Below, piece by piece: positions 34,589 through 42,823 of a stretch of 64,000 nucleotides of DNA. Position numbers and translations under genes: made by a program. The notes beneath the pieces are model-generated. The model saw only the letters and a list, made by a program, of their open reading frames with translations, was not told where the DNA came from and did not search any database. Origin of the DNA: Clostridiales bacterium (GTDB taxonomy: Bacteria > Bacillota > Clostridia > Christensenellales > Aristaeellaceae); contig SVGS01000018.1 in NCBI GenBank assembly GCA_015056205.1, positions 1 to 64,000 on the forward strand. Direction: 5' to 3'. Position 1 is the stretch's first letter; every line of letters starts with the position of its first letter.

Positions 34589-35164
34589 ATGAGCCGCGTG
34601 CACAATCAAATGACTGTCGGGAAGTATCGGGTGATTGACCTGTCTCTTTTCGCGGTAATTCTGATTGTGTTTGAAAGCGTGCTCGTCCGGGCGGCCACAC
34701 AATGGTTTCCGAAAGAGGCCTGGACGGTTTCGGCGGTGGCGGCGATCACCGGGATTGTGATGGTGCGATGGGGGCTCTGGGCCGCGCTTCACGCGGCGCT
34801 GGGCGGCATCGTGTTCGTCCTGACTTCCCGGGGGACGCCCGCCCAGTTCGTGATCTACGGAATCGGCAATCTGGCCGGAATGGCTGTCTGGCCCCTGGTG
34901 AAGCGCTGGGGCTGGCAGAGCCTGAAGGGCAATCCGCTGCGGATCATTGTCTTCGGCGGGCTGCTTCTGCTGGCGATGCAGGCGGGCAGGGGACTGCTGT
35001 CCCTGGCCTTTGGCGCTTCGCTGAACGCGGCTGTGGGGTTTATCACGACGGACGCGATCAGCTACCTGTTTACCATCGTGATTCTCTGGATCATGTCCCG
35101 GCTGGACGGGATGCTGGAGGATCAGAAGCATTATCTGAAGCGGCTGAATGAGCAGCAAGCGTAG
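34589..35164 (+). CDS. Integral membrane protein, unknown
   Basis: A 191-residue protein with about five to six membrane segments: VIDLSLFAVILIVFESVLV, VSAVAAITGIVMVRWGLW, LHAALGGIVFVL, IVFGGLLLLAMQAGRGLL and SYLFTIVILWIMSRLDGML. The small size and compact helical bundle recall ECF S components or other accessory transport proteins, but I see no diagnostic motif. It is the first gene of the transport transcription unit, 15 bases before the permease, so a part in oligosaccharide uptake is inferred. Confidence 0.6.
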   Translation: MSRVHNQMTVGKYRVIDLSLFAVILIVFESVLVRAATQWFPKEAWTVSAVAAITGIVMVRWGLWAALHAALGGIVFVLTSRGTPAQFVIYGIGNLAGMAVWPLVKRWGWQSLKGNPLRIIVFGGLLLLAMQAGRGLLSLAFGASLNAAVGFITTDAISYLFTIVILWIMSRLDGMLEDQKHYLKRLNEQQA

Positions 35165-35179
35165 AGAAGGAGGATTTCA

Positions 35180-36235
35180 ATGAAAGGGAGAGCGGCGGAT
35201 TATCTGGTTCTGGATCCGGTCAGCGGCACCTATCATGAAAACCCGGAACAGGCAGTTCGGGACGATGTGGAGAAGCATTACTGGCTGAATGTGGGGCGCA
35301 CCATTCTGAAAGACTGGCGGCTGTACCTGATGCTGGTGCCCATGCTGCTTGTTTTCCTGTTCTGGCGGTATTTCCCCATGTATGAACTGCTGGGATGTTT
35401 CAAGGTGACGGACGCGGTTATTCCCGTGAACGACCAACTTTTCTCCGGCTTCAGCTATTTCAAGCGGCTGCTGGTGGGCGGGGACAGCCTGAGCCAGAGC
35501 TTCTGGATGGCCATGCGGAACACCTTCCTGCTGAGCTTCTACGGCCTGTGCTTCGGATTCCCGATGCCCATCATCCTGGCGCTGTTCTTCAATGAAGTCC
35601 GCTCCAACGCGGCCCGCAGCGTGCTGCAGGTGATGACCTATCTGCCGAAGTTCATGTCCACGGTTGTTATGACCTCTCTGGTGGCGCTGCTGGTCAAGCA
35701 GGGCTCCATCATCGGCCAGATGGGTATCGTCAGCCAGGCGCTGGTGAAGCTGGGCCTGATTTCGGAGGAGGTCGGCAACGCCGGCCTGCTGAACAACCCG
35801 GGCTTCTTCCGCGCGATCTACCAGATCAGCGGAATCTGGGAAGGCGCCGGATATGACAGCATCGTCTATTTCGCGGCGATTATCGCCATTTCGCCGACCA
35901 GCTATGAAGCGGCGCAGATCGACGGAGCCGGCAAATGGGCGCAGATGCGGTACGTGGTTCTGCCCAGCATTCTGAGCACCATCGTCATCATGCTGATCAC
36001 CCGGATCGGTTCCCTGCTGAACATCGGATACGAAAAGGTCCTGCTTTTGTACAACACCAAGACCTATATGACGGCGGACGTGATTTCCACCCTGGCTTAC
36101 CGGACAGGTCTCGGAGGAGGCGCAGGCACCGGCATTGCCAGCGCGGCGGAAATGATGAACAACGTGGTCGGCATGCTGCTGGTGATCGGAGCCAACACCA
36201 TTGCCCGCAAGGCTGCCAACACCTCGCTGTACTGA
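35180..36235 (+). CDS. Sugar ABC transporter permease, LplB/YteP type
   Basis: A 351-residue inner-membrane permease with a ~45-residue cytoplasmic N-terminus and six membrane segments beginning YLMLVPMLLVFLFWRYFPMY. The EAA loop reads EAAQIDGAGKWAQMRYVVLP, which contacts the ATPase. The N-terminal pattern and GYEKVLLLYN are characteristic of Bacillus YteP/LplB permeases for rhamnogalacturonan or polygalacturonate oligosaccharides. GAAGGAGG precedes ATG 35180. It works with the next permease, the large binding protein and an MsmX-type ATPase. Confidence 0.93.
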   Translation: MKGRAADYLVLDPVSGTYHENPEQAVRDDVEKHYWLNVGRTILKDWRLYLMLVPMLLVFLFWRYFPMYELLGCFKVTDAVIPVNDQLFSGFSYFKRLLVGGDSLSQSFWMAMRNTFLLSFYGLCFGFPMPIILALFFNEVRSNAARSVLQVMTYLPKFMSTVVMTSLVALLVKQGSIIGQMGIVSQALVKLGLISEEVGNAGLLNNPGFFRAIYQISGIWEGAGYDSIVYFAAIIAISPTSYEAAQIDGAGKWAQMRYVVLPSILSTIVIMLITRIGSLLNIGYEKVLLLYNTKTYMTADVISTLAYRTGLGGGAGTGIASAAEMMNNVVGMLLVIGANTIARKAANTSLY

Positions 36236-36251
36236 GAAGGGAGAGGTTCGC

Positions 36252-37142
36252 ATGAAAAGAAAGCTCGAAATATCCGAACTGATCTTCAAGATTCTCAGTT
36301 ACTTCCTGCTGACGGTCTTTGCCCTGATGTGCCTGTATCCCTTCGTGTACGCGATCTCCGCTTCCATTTCCGGAAGCCATGCCGTGGAATACAGCGAAGT
36401 GGTGCTGTTCCCGAAGGATATTCAGTTCGAAGCCTTTTCCACCATGTTTCAGAACAACATGTTCTGGAATTCCTATTCCAACACGCTGTTCCTGACCCTG
36501 TACGGAACGATCTGGGCCCTGGGCGTATCCATCCTGGGCGGCTATGCCCTGAGCAAGAAGCGGCTTCTGTTCCGGAAGACCTTCAACTTCTTCCTGGTCT
36601 TCACCATGTGGTTCAGCGCCGGTATTATTCCCCAGTATCTGAATTATCTGGAAACCCAGAAGGTCTTCCAGTCCGTGGGCATCATGGATGACAAGTGGCT
36701 GGTGGTTATCGCCATGGGTATGGCGGCCATGAACATCATCCTGCTGCGGAACGCGTTCGAGAACGTGCCTTCCGAAATTGAGGAAGCCGCGATCGTGGAC
36801 GGCGCGACCGAAATGCAGGTGCTGAGCAAGGTCTATATCCCCATGAGCAAGAGCACCATCGCGACGGTGGCCCTGTTCTTCGCCATCAGCCGCTGGAACG
36901 GATACTTCTGGGCCCGGCAGATGATCAGCAACCAGAACGAGCATCCGCTGCAGGTATTCATCCGGCTGCAGCTGGAAATGTATACCGATCCGGATCAGAT
37001 GACCGGCTGGAACCGGGTCTACGCGCCGGACAGCATGATCTACGCGCTGATCGTGTGCTCCATCATCCCGATTCTGATCATCTATCCCTTCATTCAGAAG
37101 TACTTCGCCAAGGGCGCCAACGCAGGCGGCGTCAAGGAGTAA
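36252..37142 (+). CDS. Sugar ABC transporter permease, LplC/YtcP type
   Basis: A 296-residue permease with six membrane segments (SYFLLTVFALMCLYPFVYAI first). The EAA motif is EIEEAAIVDGATEMQVLSKVYIP. The ending AKGANAGGVKE is typical of the YtcP/LplC family. It forms the heterodimeric channel with the preceding gene. ATG 36252 has GAGAGG upstream; the frame is open further 5' but overlaps the previous gene. Confidence 0.93.
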   Translation: MKRKLEISELIFKILSYFLLTVFALMCLYPFVYAISASISGSHAVEYSEVVLFPKDIQFEAFSTMFQNNMFWNSYSNTLFLTLYGTIWALGVSILGGYALSKKRLLFRKTFNFFLVFTMWFSAGIIPQYLNYLETQKVFQSVGIMDDKWLVVIAMGMAAMNIILLRNAFENVPSEIEEAAIVDGATEMQVLSKVYIPMSKSTIATVALFFAISRWNGYFWARQMISNQNEHPLQVFIRLQLEMYTDPDQMTGWNRVYAPDSMIYALIVCSIIPILIIYPFIQKYFAKGANAGGVKE

Positions 37143-37196
37143 CGTTTTCCCGCGGGGAGGCCCCGCACAATATATATTAAGGAGGAATCACCCATT

Positions 37197-39269
37197 ATGA
37201 AAAAGGTTCTTTCCCTGGTATTGGCCCTGGTTATGGTCCTTTCCATGGTGAGCCTGGCTTCCGCTTCGGAAACCCTGCCCTACGCGGAAGGCACTGTGCT
37301 CCGGATGGCTGTGGGCTATAACAACAGCAAGACCGGTCTCCGCTTTGATCCCGAAGTGGCCGGCGAAGGCGTCACCCTGGCGGATGGCGTAACCTATCAC
37401 TCCGGCGATTTCAAGCCCACCTGGGTCGCGGTTCAGAATCTGCTGAAGATCTCGATCGAGGACAAGTATCAGGGCAACGGCGCCAGCAAGGAATTTGACT
37501 ACTGGAAAGAGCAGCTGGATCAGGTCGACATGGTGGCCGGCACTGCCGCGAAGCTGAGCGAAAACGGCGAAGCGGGCCTGCTGGTCAACATCGGCGAGTA
37601 CCTGGATCAGATGCCCAACTTCAAGGCCTATCTGGATGCCAACCCCATCGTCCGGCTGTCCATCACCGGTAACGTGGAGAACGGCGCGATCTACTTCAGC
37701 CCCTACTTCGACGGCGTGAACGACATCGAGAAGATGCCCCTCATGCGGACGGACTGGGTGCAGAAGCTGCTGAACGGCGAAGGCGAATTCACCGCGGAAT
37801 CCGTGAAGGTCACGAACAAAAAGGCCTACACCCCCTACATGCCCACCTCCGGCAAAGTGGAAGTGGAAGTTGTGAAGGCGGACGGTTCCGGCGTGGAAAC
37901 CATCACCAAGGACTATGATGCCTACGGCAACATCATCGACAAGATGAACGCCGCGATGGACAATTCCCTGTCCGGCGATCAGATGGTCAACATGCTCCGT
38001 GAGTACATCGACAAGACCTACAACGGATACTACGGCACCGAGCGCGCCGATCTGTTCATCGGACAGAACGCCGCGTGGGACGCGGACGAGCTGGTCGCCC
38101 TGCTGCGCTGCGTCGTGAACAACCCCAACACCCTGAACGGCACCGACAACATCGAAGGCCTGTTCAGCCGTGAGGAAAACAACACCGCCCGCCGCGCCGA
38201 CATCTTCCGCTTCGGCGGCATCCTGTTCGGCGTACGCGGCCTGGAATCCCGTCAGGATTACCTGTATATCGGCGCCGACAACATGCTGCATGACGCCCGT
38301 CAGGAAGTGGCGACCTACGAAGCCCTGGGCCGGCTGCATGCCATGGTTGAGGAAGGCCTGATCTCCACCGCTTATGTCAACGGCCAGGAAGTCAAGACCG
38401 AGAACTATCTGGAGCAGGATCTGGGATTCATGCACTATGACTACAACCAGACCCAGACCGTGTACAACGCCACCAAGCTGGACAACGCGGCCGGCGAGAA
38501 GTACATGGCCGTGATGATTCCCGTGGCCCGCTGGTATGACGGCAGCAACGAGGAAGGCGTTTACATGCGGTTCACCGAGAGCTGGCGTTCCGTGAAGACC
38601 GACGGCTGGGGCATCTCCAAGCCCGGCGTCGGCAGCGACACAAACAAGCTGAACGCGGCTCTGTCCCTGATCGACTACGCGTATTCCGAAGAAGGCACCA
38701 TCATGATGAGCTACGGCCCCGAAGCCTTCCGGAAGACCGAAACCTTCATCTTCAACGGCAAGGAAATGCCGCAGATCGCGGACGCGACCTACGCCGAACT
38801 GTGGGAGAAGGCCAACGGCAACTACACCAACTATGCTCGTCAGTTCCTGGGCTCCACGCTGAGCTTCATGAAGAGCCAGGCGTTCGAGTATCAGTGCACG
38901 CACGAGGTTGGCAAGGAAGGCGCCGGCAAGATTTCCACCGCCATCGGGCTGGGAACCATCAAGCACCCGCTGCTGGCTGTGGCTGAGAATGCCTGGTACA
39001 CCTCCGTGCCCACCGTGCTGCCGACCACCAAGGAAGACAACCAGGCGCTGGGCAACCTGACCGACCTGACCGAGAAGTTCTCCTCCTCCAAGGACGGCGA
39101 GAACCTCCTGATCGACATCATCGTCAAGGGCTTCACCCTCGATGGCATGACTTCTCCGGAAGCTGCCGCCGAATATGTGAAGACCACCATGAGCGGCGCT
39201 CAGTATCTCGACATTAAGGAACTGGCCTGGGAAGACCTGCTGGTCTACTTCCTGACCCTGGCCCTGTAA
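37197..39269 (+). CDS. Large extracellular sugar-binding protein, LplA/YtcQ type
   Basis: A 690-residue solute-binding protein. The signal peptide MKKVLSLVLALVMVLSMVSL ends in ASASE without a lipobox Cys, although most Gram-positive binding proteins are lipoproteins. The size is above the usual 500-560 residues of LplA. Motifs such as YGNIIDKMNAAMDNS and GWGISKPGVGSDTNKLNAAL with a late DYAYSEEGTIMMSYGPE fit family 1 binding proteins that present oligosaccharides. GGAGGAATC precedes ATG 37197. How it is retained at the cell is unclear; it could rely on an uncleaved signal. Confidence 0.88.
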   Translation: MKKVLSLVLALVMVLSMVSLASASETLPYAEGTVLRMAVGYNNSKTGLRFDPEVAGEGVTLADGVTYHSGDFKPTWVAVQNLLKISIEDKYQGNGASKEFDYWKEQLDQVDMVAGTAAKLSENGEAGLLVNIGEYLDQMPNFKAYLDANPIVRLSITGNVENGAIYFSPYFDGVNDIEKMPLMRTDWVQKLLNGEGEFTAESVKVTNKKAYTPYMPTSGKVEVEVVKADGSGVETITKDYDAYGNIIDKMNAAMDNSLSGDQMVNMLREYIDKTYNGYYGTERADLFIGQNAAWDADELVALLRCVVNNPNTLNGTDNIEGLFSREENNTARRADIFRFGGILFGVRGLESRQDYLYIGADNMLHDARQEVATYEALGRLHAMVEEGLISTAYVNGQEVKTENYLEQDLGFMHYDYNQTQTVYNATKLDNAAGEKYMAVMIPVARWYDGSNEEGVYMRFTESWRSVKTDGWGISKPGVGSDTNKLNAALSLIDYAYSEEGTIMMSYGPEAFRKTETFIFNGKEMPQIADATYAELWEKANGNYTNYARQFLGSTLSFMKSQAFEYQCTHEVGKEGAGKISTAIGLGTIKHPLLAVAENAWYTSVPTVLPTTKEDNQALGNLTDLTEKFSSSKDGENLLIDIIVKGFTLDGMTSPEAAAEYVKTTMSGAQYLDIKELAWEDLLVYFLTLAL

Positions 39270-39292
39270 GATTCCTTTTGGTACCCATTCTT

Positions 39293-39318
39293 CCGGGAGG
39301 GGAGCAATCCCCTCCCGG
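39293..39318 (+). terminator. Hairpin after the binding-protein gene
   Basis: CCGGGAGGGG, 6-base loop, CCCCTCCCGG. No T-run follows, so it probably gives partial termination or raises the level of the binding-protein mRNA, as is usual after such genes. Confidence 0.6.
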
Positions 39319-39340
39319 GGGATTCGCGAAAATGGCAAAC

Positions 39341-39445
39341 GTGAACCGACGTTCACAGGGAGACAGATGTTGTCCGCGAACGCGCCAGCGAAGCGGTACC
39401 AAAATCGTCATCCGGACAGAATGACAGACGTGAACTGACATTCAC
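39341..39445. promoter_or_regulatory. Two GTGAAC-type palindromes, possible operators
   Basis: GTGAACCGACGTTCAC (39341-39356) and GTGAACTGACATTCAC (39430-39445) share a GTGAA-N6-TTCAC frame, and each is followed by CAGRG. Both lie between the binding-protein gene and the next membrane gene. A dimeric regulator could bind here. Confidence 0.5.
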
Positions 39446-39463
39446 AGAGGAGTGAGGTCTATC

Positions 39464-40042
39464 ATGTATAAAAAGCAAGTGAAACTTCAAAGAATCATCT
39501 GCCTGGCGCTGTTGATTCTGAGCGCTGTGGTATTTGTGTACTCGCTGGGAATCATGACGGACCTTTATGATTCGCTGTACAGCACCTACCGCCGCGGGAA
39601 AACCAGTATCTCCGGCGCGGAGGTGTATATGGACATGCAGGGATTCAATCAGAACCTCCTGCATGCGTCCATCGGACTGATTCTGCTGGCGGTGCTTCTG
39701 TTTGTCACCAACACCCAGAGCCGGCGCCGCTACTATATCGGAAACTACTGTGCCATCGGCCTTTTCTCGGCGGCCAGCGTGGCCCTGAGCATCTGGGCCC
39801 ACGGCCAGATCGAAACCTTCAAGGCCCAGTGGCTGACCATTGACTTTACCGCGCTGGCGGAAAACGCGGTAAAAAAGAAAACCCTTTACACGGAATCCAC
39901 CTTCTGGTTCGATATTCACTACGTGATCTTCGGCCTTCTGCTGATCGGCACGGCGCTGCTGATCGCGAACGCCGTCTGGAAATGCAGGCTCATGAAAGAA
40001 GAACAAACCCTGATTCATCAGGGAAAGGAGGCAGCAGCATGA
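39464..40042 (+). CDS. Small membrane protein A of the transport locus, unknown
   Basis: A 192-residue protein with four membrane segments: IICLALLILSAVVFVYSLGI, then an external loop of about 50 residues with TYRRGKTSISGAEVYMDM, SIGLILLAVLLFVT, YCAIGLFSAASVALSIW and IFGLLLIGTALLIANAVW. I know no family. ATG 39464 was chosen over GTG 39452 because of GAGG spacing. Its stop overlaps the next start (ATGA). The neighbours suggest a companion of the ABC transporter. Confidence 0.6.
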   Translation: MYKKQVKLQRIICLALLILSAVVFVYSLGIMTDLYDSLYSTYRRGKTSISGAEVYMDMQGFNQNLLHASIGLILLAVLLFVTNTQSRRRYYIGNYCAIGLFSAASVALSIWAHGQIETFKAQWLTIDFTALAENAVKKKTLYTESTFWFDIHYVIFGLLLIGTALLIANAVWKCRLMKEEQTLIHQGKEAAA

Positions 40043-40542
40043 CACAGGCCATGGACGATCGCCAAATCAGGCTGGACCGGATGCGGTACATCAAAAACAC
40101 CTCTTCCTCCAGGCTGTGCTATCTGGCCATTCTGCTCAACGTTCTGTATTTCATTTCGATATATAAGTCCGACGTGGGAAACTGGTATTATCAGATCCTG
40201 GTCGGCGGGTCCATCGTTTACAATCTGCTGTTCCTGCTGATGGCTTTCCTGGCCTCAGAGGGCGTCAAAAGCTATCAGATTAACTATTCCTATCTGCTGT
40301 ACGCGCTGGGCGTCCTGCAGGTGGTCAGGATCTTTATCCTGCCCATGCAGGCCCATTCGGCGACAGTGGTGGTCAACGGCGTGGAAACGGTCGTCATGGG
40401 GAATGCCCAGTTCATCCGGTGCGTGATCTATCTGGCCGGAAGCGCGGCCTGCCTGATCATCGCCGGGATCATCAATCAGCAGAAGTCCATCGCCCTGAAT
40501 AAGCACCTGGCCAGCCTGGGAACCGGGAAGGAGGCTGCGTAA
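40039..40542 (+). CDS. Small membrane protein B of the transport locus, unknown
   Basis: A 167-residue protein with four membrane segments (LCYLAILLNVLYFISIY, ILVGGSIVYNLLFLLMAFL, YLLYALGVLQVVRIFIL, CVIYLAGSAACLIIAGI). It is translationally coupled to the previous gene, and the ATPase gene starts one base after its stop. The four-helix layout with charged cytoplasmic N-terminus resembles protein A and may be related in fold. No named domain is seen. Confidence 0.6.
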   Translation: MTQAMDDRQIRLDRMRYIKNTSSSRLCYLAILLNVLYFISIYKSDVGNWYYQILVGGSIVYNLLFLLMAFLASEGVKSYQINYSYLLYALGVLQVVRIFILPMQAHSATVVVNGVETVVMGNAQFIRCVIYLAGSAACLIIAGIINQQKSIALNKHLASLGTGKEAA

Positions 40543-40543
40543 G

Positions 40544-41614
40544 ATGGCTCAGCTGAATCTGCAGCATCTGGATAAGATTTATGACAACAAGGTGCAGGCC
40601 GTCTTTGACTTCAACATGGACGTGGCGGACGGCGAACTGATCGTGCTGGTCGGGCCTTCCGGCTGCGGCAAGAGCACAACCCTGCGGATGGTGGCCGGCC
40701 TGGAGGATATTTCCAGAGGCCATCTGCTGCTGGACGGAAAGGATATCACGCAGGCCCCGGCCAAGGACCGGGATATGGCCATGGTGTTCCAGAACTACGC
40801 GCTGTACGGGCATATGACGATTTATGAAAACATGGCGTTCAGCCTGACGCTGCGGAAGGAAAATCCCAACGTCATTCATAAGAAGGTTCTGGCCGCCGCG
40901 GAAATTCTCGGACTGACCAGCCAGCTGAACAAAAAGCCTTCCCAGCTGTCCGGTGGACAGCGGCAGCGGGTGGCCATGGGCCGAAGCATCGTGCGGAACC
41001 CCAAGGTCTTCCTGTTTGACGAGCCGCTTTCCAACCTGGACGCCAAGCTGCGCGGCGCGACCCGCCGGGAAATCCTGCTGCTGCACAAACGGCTGCAGGC
41101 AACCATGCTCTATGTGACCCATGACCAGACGGAAGCCCTGACCCTTGCGGACCGGATCGTCTGTATGAGCATGGGCCATGTGCAGCAGATCGGAACGCCG
41201 CTGGAGCTGTACGATACGCCCGCGAATCTTTTCGTGGCCGGATTTATCGGCCTGCCGCCCATGAACTTCTATGACGTGCGGTTTGAGGACGGCATGCTGA
41301 AGGGCCAGGGGTTCAAGGTTCCGCTGACGGACGAGGAGAAATATACGCTGTCCGGATACAACGGAAAGGAAATTACGCTGGGCGTGCGTCCGGAGGACGT
41401 CAGCGCCGGCGGCGATATTCAGACGAGAGTCTTCAGCAATGAGAACCTGGGCATGAATACGCTGGTTCACGGATATATGGGAGACAATCTGCGGGTGACC
41501 GCCAAGCTGCGGGGCTGGACAGATTATCGCAACGGGGACGTGGTTTCGCTTCAGTTCGGAAGAAAGCATTTCTTCGATAAGGAGACCACGAACGCCATCA
41601 GGAAGGAGAAATAA
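40544..41614 (+). CDS. MsmX/UgpC-type ABC transporter ATPase, copy 1
   Basis: A 356-residue ATPase for carbohydrate importers. Walker A is GPSGCGKST (about residue 38), the Q-loop VFQNYALYGHM, the signature LSGGQRQRVAMGR, Walker B VFLFDEP and the switch His in THDQTEAL. The C-terminal ~120 residues form the regulatory TOBE/OB domain (TLGVRPEDVSA). One such ATPase usually serves several sugar permeases. It lies between pairs of unknown membrane proteins. AAGGAGG precedes ATG 40544. Confidence 0.93.
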   Translation: MAQLNLQHLDKIYDNKVQAVFDFNMDVADGELIVLVGPSGCGKSTTLRMVAGLEDISRGHLLLDGKDITQAPAKDRDMAMVFQNYALYGHMTIYENMAFSLTLRKENPNVIHKKVLAAAEILGLTSQLNKKPSQLSGGQRQRVAMGRSIVRNPKVFLFDEPLSNLDAKLRGATRREILLLHKRLQATMLYVTHDQTEALTLADRIVCMSMGHVQQIGTPLELYDTPANLFVAGFIGLPPMNFYDVRFEDGMLKGQGFKVPLTDEEKYTLSGYNGKEITLGVRPEDVSAGGDIQTRVFSNENLGMNTLVHGYMGDNLRVTAKLRGWTDYRNGDVVSLQFGRKHFFDKETTNAIRKEK

Positions 41615-41617
41615 GCC

Positions 41618-42157
41618 ATGAAGGAATTCTTCCGGAAGAAAATGGTCGGCCTCAAGCGGAAGCCGCAGACCATCGCTCTGGTTGTGCTGGTGGTCGCCTT
41701 CCTCTATTATTCGCTGAACCTGACGCAGATCTCCAATACCACGGCGAAGGTACAGGGGCCGGGCATGGGTCTGTCGGGCTTTGTGACCATGCTTTTCAGC
41801 ATGCTGAGCCTGGTTTGCTTCATGAACGCCTTTCCGCACCGGAAAAAGGTGAACATTCCGATGCTGGTTCTGATGTTCATCATGATCGGGGTGATCATCT
41901 ACTGTGATATCTACTACGGCGGAAGAATTACCAGCGCCATTACCCGGGCGGACAATCCGATCGATCCCACGGGCACAAACAGTTATATCACGAACGCGCA
42001 GAACATGCTTAAGGTCCACATGATCATTCTGATCATCGGAGCCGGGCTGACCGCGCTGCTGCCGGTTTACGCCCCGCTGCTGAAGAAGGTCAATACCTCC
42101 ATCGAGGTTGCCGGAAACGATGATATGGGCGCTCTGGATCTGAGAGGCGAAGACTGA
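41618..42157 (+). CDS. Small membrane protein C of the transport locus, unknown
   Basis: A 179-residue protein with four predicted membrane segments (TIALVVLVVAFLYYSLNL, MGLSGFVTMLFSMLSLVCFM, IPMLVLMFIMIGVIIYCDIYY, MIILIIGAGLTALLPVYAPL). The N-terminus is strongly basic (FFRKKMVGLKRK) and the C-terminus acidic. It starts three bases after the ATPase gene. I recognise no family. It could be a structural partner of the ATPase or a separate small transporter. Confidence 0.6.
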   Translation: MKEFFRKKMVGLKRKPQTIALVVLVVAFLYYSLNLTQISNTTAKVQGPGMGLSGFVTMLFSMLSLVCFMNAFPHRKKVNIPMLVLMFIMIGVIIYCDIYYGGRITSAITRADNPIDPTGTNSYITNAQNMLKVHMIILIIGAGLTALLPVYAPLLKKVNTSIEVAGNDDMGALDLRGED

Positions 42158-42161
42158 TTCC

Positions 42162-42818
42162 ATGGCCGGAAGGAAACGGAGCCCCGGGAGAAAGCAGACT
42201 CCCGAAAAGCCGGCGGAGCAGACGCTTTCGGATTATTATAAGCTGAACACGAAAGCGGTGGAGGATCTGGTCACCGCGGACGAAACCAACTCTCCGAAGG
42301 TGAGCCAGGCGGAACTGAATCGCTATCGCTCCGGTCCGAAGATCAGGGTCGCATCGTGGGTGAAGGTGATCCTGCTCAAGTGGTGGTTTGCGGGCGCCTG
42401 CTGCTTCTTCTTTTACTGGGGGCTGGGAGTGGCCGTTCCAAGCCATGAGAATCTGCTGCTGATTCTCGGCGCGGGTCTGGGCTTTGTGATGGACCTGCTG
42501 GAGAACAATATCCTGAGGTATTACGCGAAAACGCCGGGAGGAAACAACCGCTGGATGATGGTGACCCGGAAAGGGTTTGCCTCCCTGCCGTTAAACATTC
42601 TGTACGGATATCTGCTGCTGTTCCTGGTGATCCTGAGCTATAACGGGATTAACGCGGGATACATCGCGCTGACCGGGCCGACGGATACGATTCCCGTGGG
42701 CGTGGAGCCGATCCTTTTCGGACTGCTGGTAACGGCCTGGGATCTGCTGCTGCTGAAGATGAAGCGCGTGATGAGGTCCATGGTGGCGGACGCGAAGAAA
42801 CAGAATGGGAGAGGATAA
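42162..42818 (+). CDS. Small membrane protein D of the transport locus, unknown
   Basis: A 218-residue protein. The first ~75 residues are soluble and basic (AGRKRSPGRKQTPEKP), followed by YRSGPKIRVASWVKVILLKWW, three to four more membrane segments (FFYWGLGVAVP, LGAGLGFVMDLLENNILRY, FASLPLNILYGYLLLFLVIL and GVEPILFGLLVTAWDLLLLK) and a basic tail. No named domain is known to me. It lies four bases after protein C and five before GH105. Confidence 0.6.
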   Translation: MAGRKRSPGRKQTPEKPAEQTLSDYYKLNTKAVEDLVTADETNSPKVSQAELNRYRSGPKIRVASWVKVILLKWWFAGACCFFFYWGLGVAVPSHENLLLILGAGLGFVMDLLENNILRYYAKTPGGNNRWMMVTRKGFASLPLNILYGYLLLFLVILSYNGINAGYIALTGPTDTIPVGVEPILFGLLVTAWDLLLLKMKRVMRSMVADAKKQNGRG

Positions 42819-42823
42819 AAACC

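Noticed and set aside
37188-39356. Long minus-strand frame (722 codons) opposite the binding-protein gene
   Set aside because: It is an antisense shadow of a GC-rich gene with clear signal peptide and family match; it has no ribosome site and unnatural composition. The same holds for the other long antisense frames at 13020-14321, 20083-21567, 22516-24378, 24806-26197 and 27583-29580.
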